Source: Candidatus Gastranaerophilales bacterium (GTDB lineage Bacteria > Cyanobacteriota > Vampirovibrionia > Gastranaerophilales > Gastranaerophilaceae). Taken from it: a stretch of 64,000 bases of DNA. The stretch lies in assembly GCA_900768915.1 (NCBI GenBank), contig CAAGEQ010000019.1:1-64000 (forward strand), given 5' to 3'. The position numbers were made by a program, and so were the translations under genes. The notes under the pieces were generated by a model. The model was given only the letters and a program-made list of their open reading frames with translations. It was not told the origin of the DNA and made no database searches. Positions 8,811 through 18,400 of this stretch are shown here, one piece after another (positions within the stretch are counted from its first letter, which is position 1; each line of letters opens with the position of its first letter).

Positions 8811-9812
8811 TTATTTGTTACTCTTAGTAAAAATATCAAATAAACTAAGTACTAGCATTAAAACTATTACAATAAGTATATAACAAACATAATGCTTAAT
8901 GGTGAATATACCCATTAAATACGTAGCAATAGCACCTGCAATTATAGCAATAGAGGTCATTATAGCCACTGTTAATTTTTGTGAAAAGCCTGCTTTTAAC
9001 AGTTTGTGATGAATATGTTCAGCATCAGCAACAAATGGAGATTTACCTTTAAATATACGTCTTAAACTAGAGTATGTAATATCCATAATTGGCACAGCCA
9101 ACACAATGAACGGCAACAATATCGCCAATGTAGCACTTTTCATAACACCTGTTATAGAAATAGATGCCAACATAAAACCTGAGAACAATGCTCCTGAATC
9201 ACCCATAAAAATCTTTGCCGGATTAAAATTGAATGTAAGAAATGCCATCATTGAACCGGCCAAAATAAACGCAATCAATGCACTAATAGGATTTGGAGGT
9301 GTCATTGCTAATGACAAAATTGCCAAAGTAATAGCATTAACTGTAATAACAGAACCAGCCAAACCATCAACACCATCAATAAAGTTTACAGCATTACTTA
9401 TACCAACAATCCATAACAAAGTTAATGGATAAGATAAAAACATATTCAAATGAATCATTCCACCATTTGGATTGAATGGATCAAAAATTGTATCAAATTT
9501 TACACCCAAACAATAAACAACAGTAACAACTAAAATTTGAATAAGTAATTTGAATTTTGCATCTAAATTATAAATGTCATCAACTAGTCCCAACAAAAAC
9601 ATTAAAGAACCACCCAATAATAATCCTGACACAAGACTACCGTATGGATAATAACTTAATACGACCAAAAACAAGAATGTTAGCATCGTACTAACCCAAA
9701 TAGCAACACCACCTATTCTTGAAACTGGAATTTTATGAATTTTTCTCTCATTAGGCATATCAACAAGCCCCTCTTTTTTAGAAAAGGCTATAACAAACGG
9801 CACAATAAACAC
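8811..9812 (-). CDS. WecA/TagO-type UDP-GlcNAc:undecaprenyl-phosphate phosphotransferase
   Basis: Polytopic membrane enzyme that would load the first sugar phosphate on undecaprenyl phosphate for O-antigen or other envelope glycans. The family signatures are all present: GLVDDIYNLD, NFIDGVDGLAG, FMGDSG and the cytoplasmic AEHIHHKLL histidine motif that marks WecA/TagO rather than MraY. The GTG at 9812 gives 333 residues but cuts TM1 short. The frame stays open upstream, and an AUU codon at 9870-9872, seven bases after AAAGGA, would restore a full TM1 (SNIIGAIISYILGVFIVPF) and 353 residues. No ATG, GTG or TTG occurs in that extension, so the true start is unsettled. It lies between glyA and an unknown gene in a minus-strand operon. 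Confidence 0.85.
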   Translation of the reverse strand: MFIVPFVIAFSKKEGLVDMPNERKIHKIPVSRIGGVAIWVSTMLTFLFLVVLSYYPYGSLVSGLLLGGSLMFLLGLVDDIYNLDAKFKLLIQILVVTVVYCLGVKFDTIFDPFNPNGGMIHLNMFLSYPLTLLWIVGISNAVNFIDGVDGLAGSVITVNAITLAILSLAMTPPNPISALIAFILAGSMMAFLTFNFNPAKIFMGDSGALFSGFMLASISITGVMKSATLAILLPFIVLAVPIMDITYSSLRRIFKGKSPFVADAEHIHHKLLKAGFSQKLTVAIMTSIAIIAGAIATYLMGIFTIKHYVCYILIVIVLMLVLSLFDIFTKSNK

Positions 9813-9876
9813 TCCTAATATATAGGAAATAATTGCACCAATAATATTTGATTCAGGTAACTTAATTAAAATGGTT

Positions 9877-11127
9877 CTATCCTTTCATATTTTCATATAA
9901 TGGAAATTTCTTACACAATGCAAGTGAATCGTTTCTTAATTCTTTCAAAACATCTTCATTATCAGAATTTTTAATTGCTTCAGCAATAATTCTTGCGATT
10001 TCTTTCATAGCATCTTCATCAAATCCACGAGTTGTTGCAGCAGCAGCACCCAATCTGATACCACTTGTTACAAATGGACTTTGTGGATCATTAGGAACAG
10101 TATTTTTATTAGCAGTAATGCCAACACGTTCCAAAACATTAGCCATATCTTTACCAGTCTTGCCAGTTTTTCTAAGGTCTAGTGTCATAAGATGATTTTC
10201 TGTCATACCACCGACAATGTCCATACCATTATCTAACAAACCTTGTGCTAATGCTTTTGCATTCTTAACAATGTTTTGTGCATAAATTTTAAATTCAGGT
10301 TGTGATGCTTCTAACAAAGCAACTGCCTTACCAGCAATAATATGTTCCAAAGGTCCACCTTGCATTCCAGGGAATACGGCTTTATCAATTGTTTGAGCGA
10401 ATTCTTCATCACACATAACAATACCACCCCTTGGACCTCTTAAAGTTTTGTGAGTTGTTGTTGTAACAAAATGAGCATAACCTGCCGGAGATGGATGAAT
10501 ACCACCTGCAACCAAACCAGCGATATGAGCAATATCGGCTAATAAATATGCTCCAACTTCGTCAGCAATTTCTCTAAACTTTTTAAAATCAATAACCTTA
10601 GAATAGTTGCTTGCACCACAAATAATCAATTTAGGTTGATGTTCAATTGCCATTTTTCTGACATCATCGTAATCGATATTGCCATTTTCATCTACACCAT
10701 AACTCTTTACATCAAAATACAAACCCGAAAAATTAACAGGTGAACCATGACTTAAATGACCACCATTTGACAAGTCCATACCTAAAACTTTATCACCAGG
10801 TTTTAAAACAGCCATAAAAACAGCCATATTTGCTTGAGCACCACTATGTGGTTGAACATTAGCATGAGCCATACCAAACAATTTTTCGGCTCTTTTTTGT
10901 GCAAGTTCTTCAATTTTATCTATATTATCGCAACCATTATAAAATCTTTTATAAGGTTTTCCTTCTGCATATTTATTGGTCAAAACCGAACCGCATGCTT
11001 CCATTACTGCTTCAGATGTAAAGTTTTCACTTGCTATAAGTTCTATAGTTGTTCTCTGACGTTCCAATTCTTGTTCAATTAATTCTGCCACTGCAGAATC
11101 AACTCTCTTAATATTTTCAAGTTTCAT
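9877..11127 (-). CDS. glyA: Serine hydroxymethyltransferase
   Basis: PLP enzyme that interconverts serine and glycine while charging tetrahydrofolate with a one-carbon unit. The 416-residue length is standard. Signatures include the start ELIASENFTS, YAEGKP with the substrate region after it, and the PLP lysine in TTTTHKTLRGPRGG. GGGGGACATTA precedes the ATG, giving a strong ribosome site. It lies 52 bases after the LysM gene and just upstream of the WecA/TagO-type gene, on the same strand, which suggests a shared transcript. Confidence 0.97.
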   Translation of the reverse strand: MKLENIKRVDSAVAELIEQELERQRTTIELIASENFTSEAVMEACGSVLTNKYAEGKPYKRFYNGCDNIDKIEELAQKRAEKLFGMAHANVQPHSGAQANMAVFMAVLKPGDKVLGMDLSNGGHLSHGSPVNFSGLYFDVKSYGVDENGNIDYDDVRKMAIEHQPKLIICGASNYSKVIDFKKFREIADEVGAYLLADIAHIAGLVAGGIHPSPAGYAHFVTTTTHKTLRGPRGGIVMCDEEFAQTIDKAVFPGMQGGPLEHIIAGKAVALLEASQPEFKIYAQNIVKNAKALAQGLLDNGMDIVGGMTENHLMTLDLRKTGKTGKDMANVLERVGITANKNTVPNDPQSPFVTSGIRLGAAAATTRGFDEDAMKEIARIIAEAIKNSDNEDVLKELRNDSLALCKKFPLYENMKG

Positions 11128-11179
11128 TAATGTCCCCCTTGAGCCTATAAAAAACAGACAGAAACAACTCTCAACTAAA

Positions 11180-11737
11180 TTAGTTCATAGGAATTATTAA
11201 TTTCTGACCAATTTTTATTGAATTTAAATCTTTTAAATTATTTTTAACTTGTATTTGTTTCAACTTTGCTTCATCAAAACTACCATAGAAACGCATTGAA
11301 ATATCTTCAAGACTATCACCTGCTTGAACAGTGTATTCTTTTTCTAATGGTTTTTGAATATCTTCTTCTTGTTGAACTTGTTTGTCAGCTGGAATTAAAG
11401 AGAATTTAACATTTTCTTTTGCTGATTTTGGTGCTGAAAAATTGATTTCATTTAGTGGTGAATAACCTACAAAGAAACTTATAAATGTAGCCACTACTAG
11501 TGCAGCAACAATACCTGTAAAAAAGCCTGCTGAAAAATAAGTTTTTGGGCTTTTGTCTGAAGTCGCAGCAATCTTAAAATTTTGCCATAACATATCAAGT
11601 TCAGCTTGCTTGTCTGTTAAATGAGCATTGCTTTTTCCTTTTGCAGCATTATAGTTTGATAATGCACTAAGCATAGCCATTTTTTCTCTTGTAATATTTG
11701 ATCTTCTTAACGTTGAACTTTTCATATCCTCACCCAT
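11180..11737 (-). CDS. Membrane-anchored LysM-domain protein
   Basis: 185 residues. A cytoplasmic N-terminal part of about 65 residues is followed by one membrane segment (about 66-92, FTGIVAALVVATFISFFVG) and an extracytoplasmic region that ends in one LysM domain (about 135-183, YTVQAGDSLEDISMRFYG ... KIGQKLIIP). LysM domains bind N-acetylglucosamine in peptidoglycan, so this is probably a single-pass inner-membrane protein that touches the cell wall. The start is uncertain: ATG 11737 or an internal ATG at 11725. It is the first gene of the minus-strand run with glyA and is divergent from nadD. Confidence 0.8.
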   Translation of the reverse strand: MGEDMKSSTLRRSNITREKMAMLSALSNYNAAKGKSNAHLTDKQAELDMLWQNFKIAATSDKSPKTYFSAGFFTGIVAALVVATFISFFVGYSPLNEINFSAPKSAKENVKFSLIPADKQVQQEEDIQKPLEKEYTVQAGDSLEDISMRFYGSFDEAKLKQIQVKNNLKDLNSIKIGQKLIIPMN

Positions 11738-11911
11738 TTATTTGATAAACTTTCCTTTATCATAACAGAGATTAACACAATAGTAAAATTATTTCAATAA
11801 AATCATCTACATGGAGGATAAAATTTTCTTAAAAAGTTATCTAAAAATTTTAACGTATTTTGTATTACTTTAATGTTATTTATGCTATTATTTATCTGAA
11901 AGGTATCCAAC

Positions 11912-12502
11912 ATGAGATTGTGCGTGTTTCAAGGGACATTCAACCCTATTCATAAAGTACATTTAGAAGTGGCAAAATTTGCAAAAGAATACTACAATTT
12001 TGAACGTATTCTCTTTATTCCTGCGTACATTCCACCGCACAAATCAGTTGACAAAAACCTTGCATTACATAGATTTAATATGGTTAAACTCGCAATTTCA
12101 GAATATAATGGTTTCGATATAAGCGACATTGAATACAAAAGAGAAGGCAATTCTTATACATACAATACAATTTTAGAATTAAGAAAAGCATATAATATAA
12201 CAGATGAAAAAATTAACTTTTTAATCGGTACTGATGCTTTTATAAAAATTCGTACTTGGTATAAAACCGACAAATTAAAAGAACTCGTACATTTTATTGT
12301 ATTTAAAAGAACAAATGAATTTAACAAAGATGATTTTAATGAGTTGAGAGGATTTGGATATGATTTTGAATTTGCACCAATGAACTACATTGATGTATCA
12401 TCAACAAGATTAAGAGAGAATTTAGGAAATGGTATTTCTATCAACGACATGGAACTACCAAAAATTAGGGAGTATATAAAAGAACATGGATTATATCAAT
12501 AA
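11912..12502 (+). CDS. nadD: Nicotinate-nucleotide adenylyltransferase
   Basis: Transfers AMP from ATP to nicotinate mononucleotide in NAD synthesis. The 196-residue protein starts with GTFNPIHKVHLEVA, the nucleotidyltransferase (T/H)xGH-like site in its NadD form, has IPPHKS at about 47-52, and ends with the SSTRLRE motif. GAAAGG sits about seven bases before the ATG. It overlaps the next gene, yqeK, by 17 bases; nadD-yqeK is a common gene pair. nadE lies 19 kb away at 31395. Confidence 0.93.
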   Translation: MRLCVFQGTFNPIHKVHLEVAKFAKEYYNFERILFIPAYIPPHKSVDKNLALHRFNMVKLAISEYNGFDISDIEYKREGNSYTYNTILELRKAYNITDEKINFLIGTDAFIKIRTWYKTDKLKELVHFIVFKRTNEFNKDDFNELRGFGYDFEFAPMNYIDVSSTRLRENLGNGISINDMELPKIREYIKEHGLYQ

Positions 12503-13076
12503 AGAAGATGTTTTAAAATGGTTGAAAGAAAACTTAGATGAAGAACGTTTTGAACACTCAATTGGAGTTTCTGAAACAGCCGTAGAATTAGCAAAAGAAT
12601 TTGATTTAGACGAAGAAAAAGCCTATGTTGCAGGTCTTTTACACGATTGTGCAAAATGTATTCCACAAGATGAATCATTAGCAATCATGCAAAAATATTT
12701 ATCAGTAGAAGATTGTGAAATGATAAATCCTAAAACATTCCATGCACCAGTTGGAGCATTTCTTGCAGAAAAAGAGTTCGGAATAACTGATAAAGAGATT
12801 TTATCATCAATCAGGTGGCACACTATCGGTAAATTAAATATGACAGATTTTGAAAAAATTATTTTTATAGCCGATAAAATAGAACCGAGAACAAGACCTC
12901 AGACATACATAGATTATATAAAACCACATCTTAAAGAAAAAAATGGTTTAGATATGGCTTTATTGGCTTGTTTTAAAGGTACAATAAAAAGTTTGGTTGA
13001 TAGAGATTTAAAAATTTGTATCTCTACTATAGATATATATAATGAATTGTTAGGAAAATATGAAAAAAATAAATAA
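12486..13076 (+). CDS. yqeK: YqeK-type HD-domain hydrolase (symmetrical Ap4A hydrolase family)
   Basis: 196-residue metal-dependent HD phosphohydrolase. The order HSIGVSETAVELA, LLHDCAKCIP (the HD pair), HAPVGA and IRWHTIG is that of YqeK, which in Gram-positive bacteria cleaves diadenosine tetraphosphate to two ADP. It overlaps nadD by 17 bases and panE by 17 bases, giving a tightly coupled three-gene operon. The adjacency to nadD supports the YqeK assignment over a generic HD protein. Confidence 0.9.
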   Translation: MDYINKEDVLKWLKENLDEERFEHSIGVSETAVELAKEFDLDEEKAYVAGLLHDCAKCIPQDESLAIMQKYLSVEDCEMINPKTFHAPVGAFLAEKEFGITDKEILSSIRWHTIGKLNMTDFEKIIFIADKIEPRTRPQTYIDYIKPHLKEKNGLDMALLACFKGTIKSLVDRDLKICISTIDIYNELLGKYEKNK

Positions 13077-13974
13077 CATATTGCTTTGTGGCTTAGGCGG
13101 AGTAGGAAGCATATATGCACAAAAAATAATAGATAATACAAATTGTGATTTAAAAATACTAGTTGATAAATCACGTTTTGAAAGATACTCAAAAACACCT
13201 AGACGTATCAATGGAAAAGATTATACATTTGATTATATTCTACCGTCAGAAACCGATTATGATGCTGATTTGATTATCATTGCATCAAAATCATCTGGAC
13301 TAGATGATATTATAAAAAATATCAACAATTTTGTAAAAGATGATACGATAATTTTATCTTTTATAAATGGTATAACAAGCGAAAAAAGAATTGCAAAAGT
13401 TTATGGTTATGACAAAATATTATACTCATATATAATCTGCCATACTATTTTTAGAACTGGTTCAGAAATCAAACACGATGGTGTTACAAAAGTTGTATTC
13501 GGTTCAAAAGATATAAATGATACGAAAATTAAACCTGTAAAAGAACTTTTTGATTCTGCAAAACTTAATTACGAAATACCTCAAGATATGTATAGAGCAT
13601 TATGGTTAAAATATGCTCTTAATTGCTGCGTAAATCAAACATCTGCAATAACAAAAATGACCTTTAAACAAATGTGGGAAAGTCAAAAATATTTAGAACT
13701 ATTAAAAAATATTTGTAATGAAATAGCGATTATTGCAAAAGCAAATGGTGTAAATAATACCGAAACATTTTGGGCAGAAACTTACAAAAACTTATTGACA
13801 ATGTTGCCAGAAGGAAAGACTTCAATGCTACAAGATATTGAAGCAAAACGCAAACCGGAAACAGATTTATTTGGAAAAACAGTGGTAAAACTAGGAGAAG
13901 AAAATAATATTTCTACACCATACAACAAAATCCTTTCAGAATTGATAGATATTATTACAGAAAATTTTGATTAA
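13060..13974 (+). CDS. panE: 2-dehydropantoate 2-reductase (ketopantoate reductase)
   Basis: NADPH-dependent reduction of ketopantoate to pantoate. The Rossmann motif GLGGVGSIYA begins at residue 11. The C-terminal helical domain has WLKYALNCCVNQTSAI, with the catalytic Lys and the Asn of the KxxxNxxxN pattern. Length 304 is typical. It starts 17 bases inside yqeK. With panD at 315 it indicates a working pantothenate route. The family also contains ketopantoate reductase-like proteins of other function, but the motif set fits PanE/ApbA. Confidence 0.88.
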   Translation: MKKINNILLCGLGGVGSIYAQKIIDNTNCDLKILVDKSRFERYSKTPRRINGKDYTFDYILPSETDYDADLIIIASKSSGLDDIIKNINNFVKDDTIILSFINGITSEKRIAKVYGYDKILYSYIICHTIFRTGSEIKHDGVTKVVFGSKDINDTKIKPVKELFDSAKLNYEIPQDMYRALWLKYALNCCVNQTSAITKMTFKQMWESQKYLELLKNICNEIAIIAKANGVNNTETFWAETYKNLLTMLPEGKTSMLQDIEAKRKPETDLFGKTVVKLGEENNISTPYNKILSELIDIITENFD

Positions 13975-14058
13975 TATGTAAAGAATAATGAAAGAATTCT
14001 CTTCAAACTAGCAAATTATTTTTTGAACAAACTTATAATAACTGGAAGGTGTGTGTAA

Positions 14059-14940
14059 ATGTCTATAGATAGCAACAATTTTTATAACCAATCAATTGCG
14101 ATAGGCACAATTGCTGGACTTGCAACACCTAGTATTGTTAAAAATAAAATTGCACCACATATTAACAACCATTTATTTAGAAATTTATACAACACAAACA
14201 AGTTAACAAAACAAGAAATTGATGTATTAGATAAAGCAACAGACAAGGCTTTTAATATATCAGGTCTTGCTAAGCATGGTGTAAAATTAGCAAAAGTAAA
14301 TGAACAAACACCTTTTACAAAACCAGAACAAATAATTTTAGATGCAATAGATAAAACTACTTCTAATGAAAAACTTCGTGAATTTAAGAAAAGTGAGGCT
14401 GTATTCAAATATAGTGCAATAAAGGGATACAATGCAGCATTTTTACCAACTACAAATGAAATCATGTATAACAAAGAAAAAATGCCACTTGCTACGTTCC
14501 ATGAAATGGGACATGCAATGAATAAATATCAAACAAAAATTAGTAAATTCTTACAAGAAAGTTGCAGAAAAAATAAAAAATTAGCAGGGTTTATTTCTTT
14601 AGTTGCAATACTTGCTCCTAGCAAATCACAACAAAGTTTACATCCAATGAGTGATGAAGACAAAGTTATTGGCAAATTTAGAGATAATGCTGGTCTATTA
14701 GCAGCTGCGACATACTTGCCAACAATAATAGAAGAAAGTTCAGCATCATACAAAGGTCAAAAATTAGCAAAAAAAGTTTTAAGCCCAGAACTAGCAAAGA
14801 AAGTAAAAAAATGTAATGCATTTGGACTTAGCACCTATATTCTTTCAGCAGTTGCAATGGGTGTTGGTACTGAATTAGGTGTAAGATTAAAAGATGCCGT
14901 TATCAAAAATGGTATTGATTCTGCAAATAAAAATGCTTAA
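14059..14940 (+). CDS. Unknown membrane protein with a zincin-like HEMGH motif
   Basis: 293 residues, not recognised. The centre carries ATFHEMGHAMNKY (HExxH at residues 148-152), a typical zinc-metallopeptidase helix. Hydrophobic segments lie at about 9-25, 173-190 (AGFISLVAILAPSK) and 258-278 (YILSAVAMGVGTELGV). A possible third ligand is in IIEESSASYKGQ at about 224-235, where a glutamate-containing helix follows a hydrophobic segment. GGAAGGTGTG precedes the ATG. It stands alone between panE and tRNA-Ser. A membrane-associated peptidase is plausible, but substrate and activity are unknown. Confidence 0.6.
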   Translation: MSIDSNNFYNQSIAIGTIAGLATPSIVKNKIAPHINNHLFRNLYNTNKLTKQEIDVLDKATDKAFNISGLAKHGVKLAKVNEQTPFTKPEQIILDAIDKTTSNEKLREFKKSEAVFKYSAIKGYNAAFLPTTNEIMYNKEKMPLATFHEMGHAMNKYQTKISKFLQESCRKNKKLAGFISLVAILAPSKSQQSLHPMSDEDKVIGKFRDNAGLLAAATYLPTIIEESSASYKGQKLAKKVLSPELAKKVKKCNAFGLSTYILSAVAMGVGTELGVRLKDAVIKNGIDSANKNA

Positions 14941-15057
14941 TTTATACATTTATTAATAAAACTACTGTATTGAAAAATAATCTTTCGGAGAATATTATTT
15001 AATTATAAATATTTTCACGAAAAATTTAACGTGAGCATAATATGACATATATAATAA

Positions 15058-15144
15058 GGAGAAGTGTCCGAGTGGCTTAAGGTGACGACCTCGAAAGTCG
15101 TTGTGGGAGTAATTCCACCAAGGGTTCAAATCCCTTCTTCTCCG
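15058..15144 (+). tRNA. tRNA-Ser, anticodon CGA
   Basis: 87-base class II tRNA. The acceptor strands GGAGAAG and CTTCTCC pair perfectly. The D arm begins TCCGAGTGGC. The anticodon stem is ACGAC/GTCGT with loop CTCGAAA, giving anticodon CGA (codon UCG). A long variable arm (TTGTGGGAGTAATTCCACC) and a T arm AAGGG-TTCAAAT-CCCTT follow. G is the discriminator base, and CCA is not encoded. Confidence 0.96.
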
Positions 15145-15457
15145 TTCTAAATAAAACAAAATAAATATTATTTTTAGAAATTATCATTTATTCCGTAAAT
15201 ATTTATACACATATAATGCATATTAATTATTATGATTGCAACACTAAAAAGATTAATAATAACAAAATATGTAAATATATATTACATTAACTAGACTAAA
15301 ATAATTATATAATGATACAATAGACAGATAGTAATCTAGGTTGTACGAAAAAGATACCAATGCAAATTTATCCTCTTGTAAATAGATTTCACTATACAAA
15401 TCAAAATCAATGTTTTAAATAATAATTAGTGTAAAAAGAATTAAGGTGGTTGTCGTC
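15145..15457 (+). other. A/T-rich leader of the large autotransporter gene
   Basis: No gene seen. The region holds a TATAAT at 15308-15313 without a convincing -35 box at normal spacing, and ends in the ribosome site AAGGTGG at 15443-15449. A leader of more than 100 bases is therefore possible. No known riboswitch was recognised. Confidence 0.4.
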
Positions 15458-18400
15458 ATGAAAATTAGTTTAAAAAGTTTCATACTTAATACAATAGTTT
15501 TAGGCAGTCTATTAATTCAACCTGTTGCAGCGATAGCAGAAACTGAAATAACTAATTATGCAGAATTAAAAGGTGCAATAACACAAGGTGCGACTAATGA
15601 CATTAAGATAAATGGAGATATAACTGATTTTTCAAATAGCATTGACTTAACACAAGCTGGAACGATATTAAATCTAAACGGTAATCATTCGACAATAACT
15701 GCGAGTGGTACTGAATATACTCTATTTAACGTTCAAGCACAAACATCTTTAAATATAAAAGATACAATTATTAATACCGCTAACAGCAATTTAAATGGTG
15801 GTGTTATAAATAACAATTCTGGAACAATAAATATTACAGGTTCAACATTCAAAAACAATGTTGTAAATGGCTCAATAAATGGTGGTGGAGTAATCTACAG
15901 TAGTGCATCTGGAAATGACACATTAGTTATAAAAGACTCAATATTTACTGACAATTCAGCAACCATAAGTTCTCCTAATTGGAATAATGGTGGAGGTGCA
16001 ATATATTATAATTCTGGAAGTTTAACTATAGATAACGGAACTTTTAAAAAGAATACAACAAACGCAAGAGGTGGTGCGATATATATTCTTCGAGAAAATG
16101 CTAAAATCTCAAATAGCGATTTTTCAGAAAATTCAGCAAATGCTGGTGGTGCAATTGCATTAGTTACTAAAAATTCCAGTGCTGTAATAAAAAATGTTTC
16201 AATGACTAAGAATTCTGCAAATCAAGGTGGAGCAATATTTAATGAAGGTATTTTGAAAATTGAAACAGTTGATAATGGAGAAACGATATTTTCAAATAAC
16301 ATAGCGACTGATAAAGGTGGTGCAATTTTTAGTAGTATTTCAGATACTACTGCAAAATTAATAATAAACAACACAACTTTTACAGAAAACAAAGCAAATA
16401 CAACGTCTGCAAATTGGGACCAAGGCGGTGGTGCTATATACTATAAATCTGGTATTATGACCATTGATAATAGTACTTTTAAAGAAAACTCAACGAATGC
16501 TCGTGGGGGTGCAATATTTATATATGGCAATAACGCAACAATTACAAATAGTACTTTTACTGGGAACTCTGCGACAGGAACTGGTGTTGGTGGTGCTATA
16601 GCGTTAGTAACGAGTGAACATTCAGCTGCAACGATTAAAAACTCTGAAATGAAAAATAATACAGCATACAGAGGTGGTGCCATATTCAATGAGGGGAATT
16701 TAACAATTGTTGCCGACGGTGAAGATGTTACATTTTCTAATAACACAGCAAGTGATAAAGGTGGTGCGATATATAATCAAGTAGGTATTTCTACACTTGA
16801 AGCAAAAAATGGTGGAAATATTACTTTTTCCGATAATAATGCTTCATCAGGTTCTGATATTTATATGGGATCACATACAAACAGACATTCGACTTTAAAT
16901 ATAAAAGGAGACGGAACTATAACTTTTAATGGTTCCATCGCTGGCGAAAATGGAACTATCAATAAATCCGGTAATGGAACATTAGTATTAAATGGAGATA
17001 ATACTGGATATAAAGGAACATTTACTCAAGAAAAACTAGCAGATAGTTCAGAAAATCCAATAACAACCGTAGGAAATGGAGCAAAATTCTTCGCTGGTAC
17101 AAATAATATCAATTCAGGTATTTTAAATTGGAACACCGAAAATGACATTGATAATAATGCTACATTAATAATAAATGGAGCATCTTTAATTGTTGGAGAT
17201 AATGCAACGTTGACGATTCAAGGCGGTAGTTCAATAGACAATGCTAATGCCATAACTTCAAACGGGAATTTGATATTAAAGAAAAATATGACTATAAAAT
17301 CAATTGATGGTACTGGAAATATCACTGCTGATGCTTCGACTTTAACTTTTAATAATAGTTCTAACTTAAGTGATAATTTAAAATTCACATCAAATAATAA
17401 TGCCACCGTAAATATAAATGGTATTACAGATAGTACAAATACAGATAAAATTATTTCAAAAATTTCAAGCGGTACAAATAACGGTTTAACAATAAACATA
17501 TCTGATACAACTTCAAATACAGATATTTTAGTTGATGGAACAAATATTTCTAGCCTTAAATTTTCTAACACAACTAATTACAATGGAAAAACCACTGGAA
17601 CAGGCAATATTACAAATTCAGGAACACTAAATATTACTGGTAATCAAAGTAATTTTAACGGCACATATACGCAAAATTCAAATATGGCATCTACAACTAT
17701 CAATACCTCTGCAAATTTGTTTAGTGGTGAAAAAAATATCAACAACGGATTCTTTATTATTAATGAAGGAAACATTGATTATACAAATATCAAACTTGGT
17801 AACGCAACATTTAGTCAAACAATTACTGATACAGCACTTGCCGAGTTAAATACTTCTGTTCTTGAATTTAAAGGAGAAGGACATGCTGGTTTTACAAATG
17901 GTAATATCAATTTAAGTAAAATTGACAACGGAAAGAATAACTGGTTAGTATTCAACAATAGTAATGTAAAATTAAATGAAACAAATTATCAAGGGGAAAC
18001 TATTTATAACCTTCATAGTAACTCTACTCTTGATTTGATGGAAAAAGATGAAAACAATTATAAAATACAGAATTATGAATTCGACAATCTTATTACAGAT
18101 GACACAACAAAGTTAAATTTTAATATAAAAATTATCCGAGATGAGAGTGGAAATTATTTAACTACAGACACATTAAAAATAAATACAGGTTATGGAGTAT
18201 TTAATTTGAATGAAGTGTACATTACAGGTGAAGAAAATGGTCAAATCGGTGAATATTTAACAAAAACAAATGTAATGCAAGGAAATTCAGAATTTGTTAA
18301 CGGTAGCAATACTACAATAGTGGGTGCTACGACTTCATGGCAGTATAAACTTAATCAAACGAACGATAACAAATCTATTAAACTTGAAATTATTGATTAC

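Noticed and set aside
9106..9432. 108-codon plus-strand ORF inside the WecA/TagO-type gene
   Set aside because: Antisense to conserved membrane-protein codons; composition is a mirror of the real gene.
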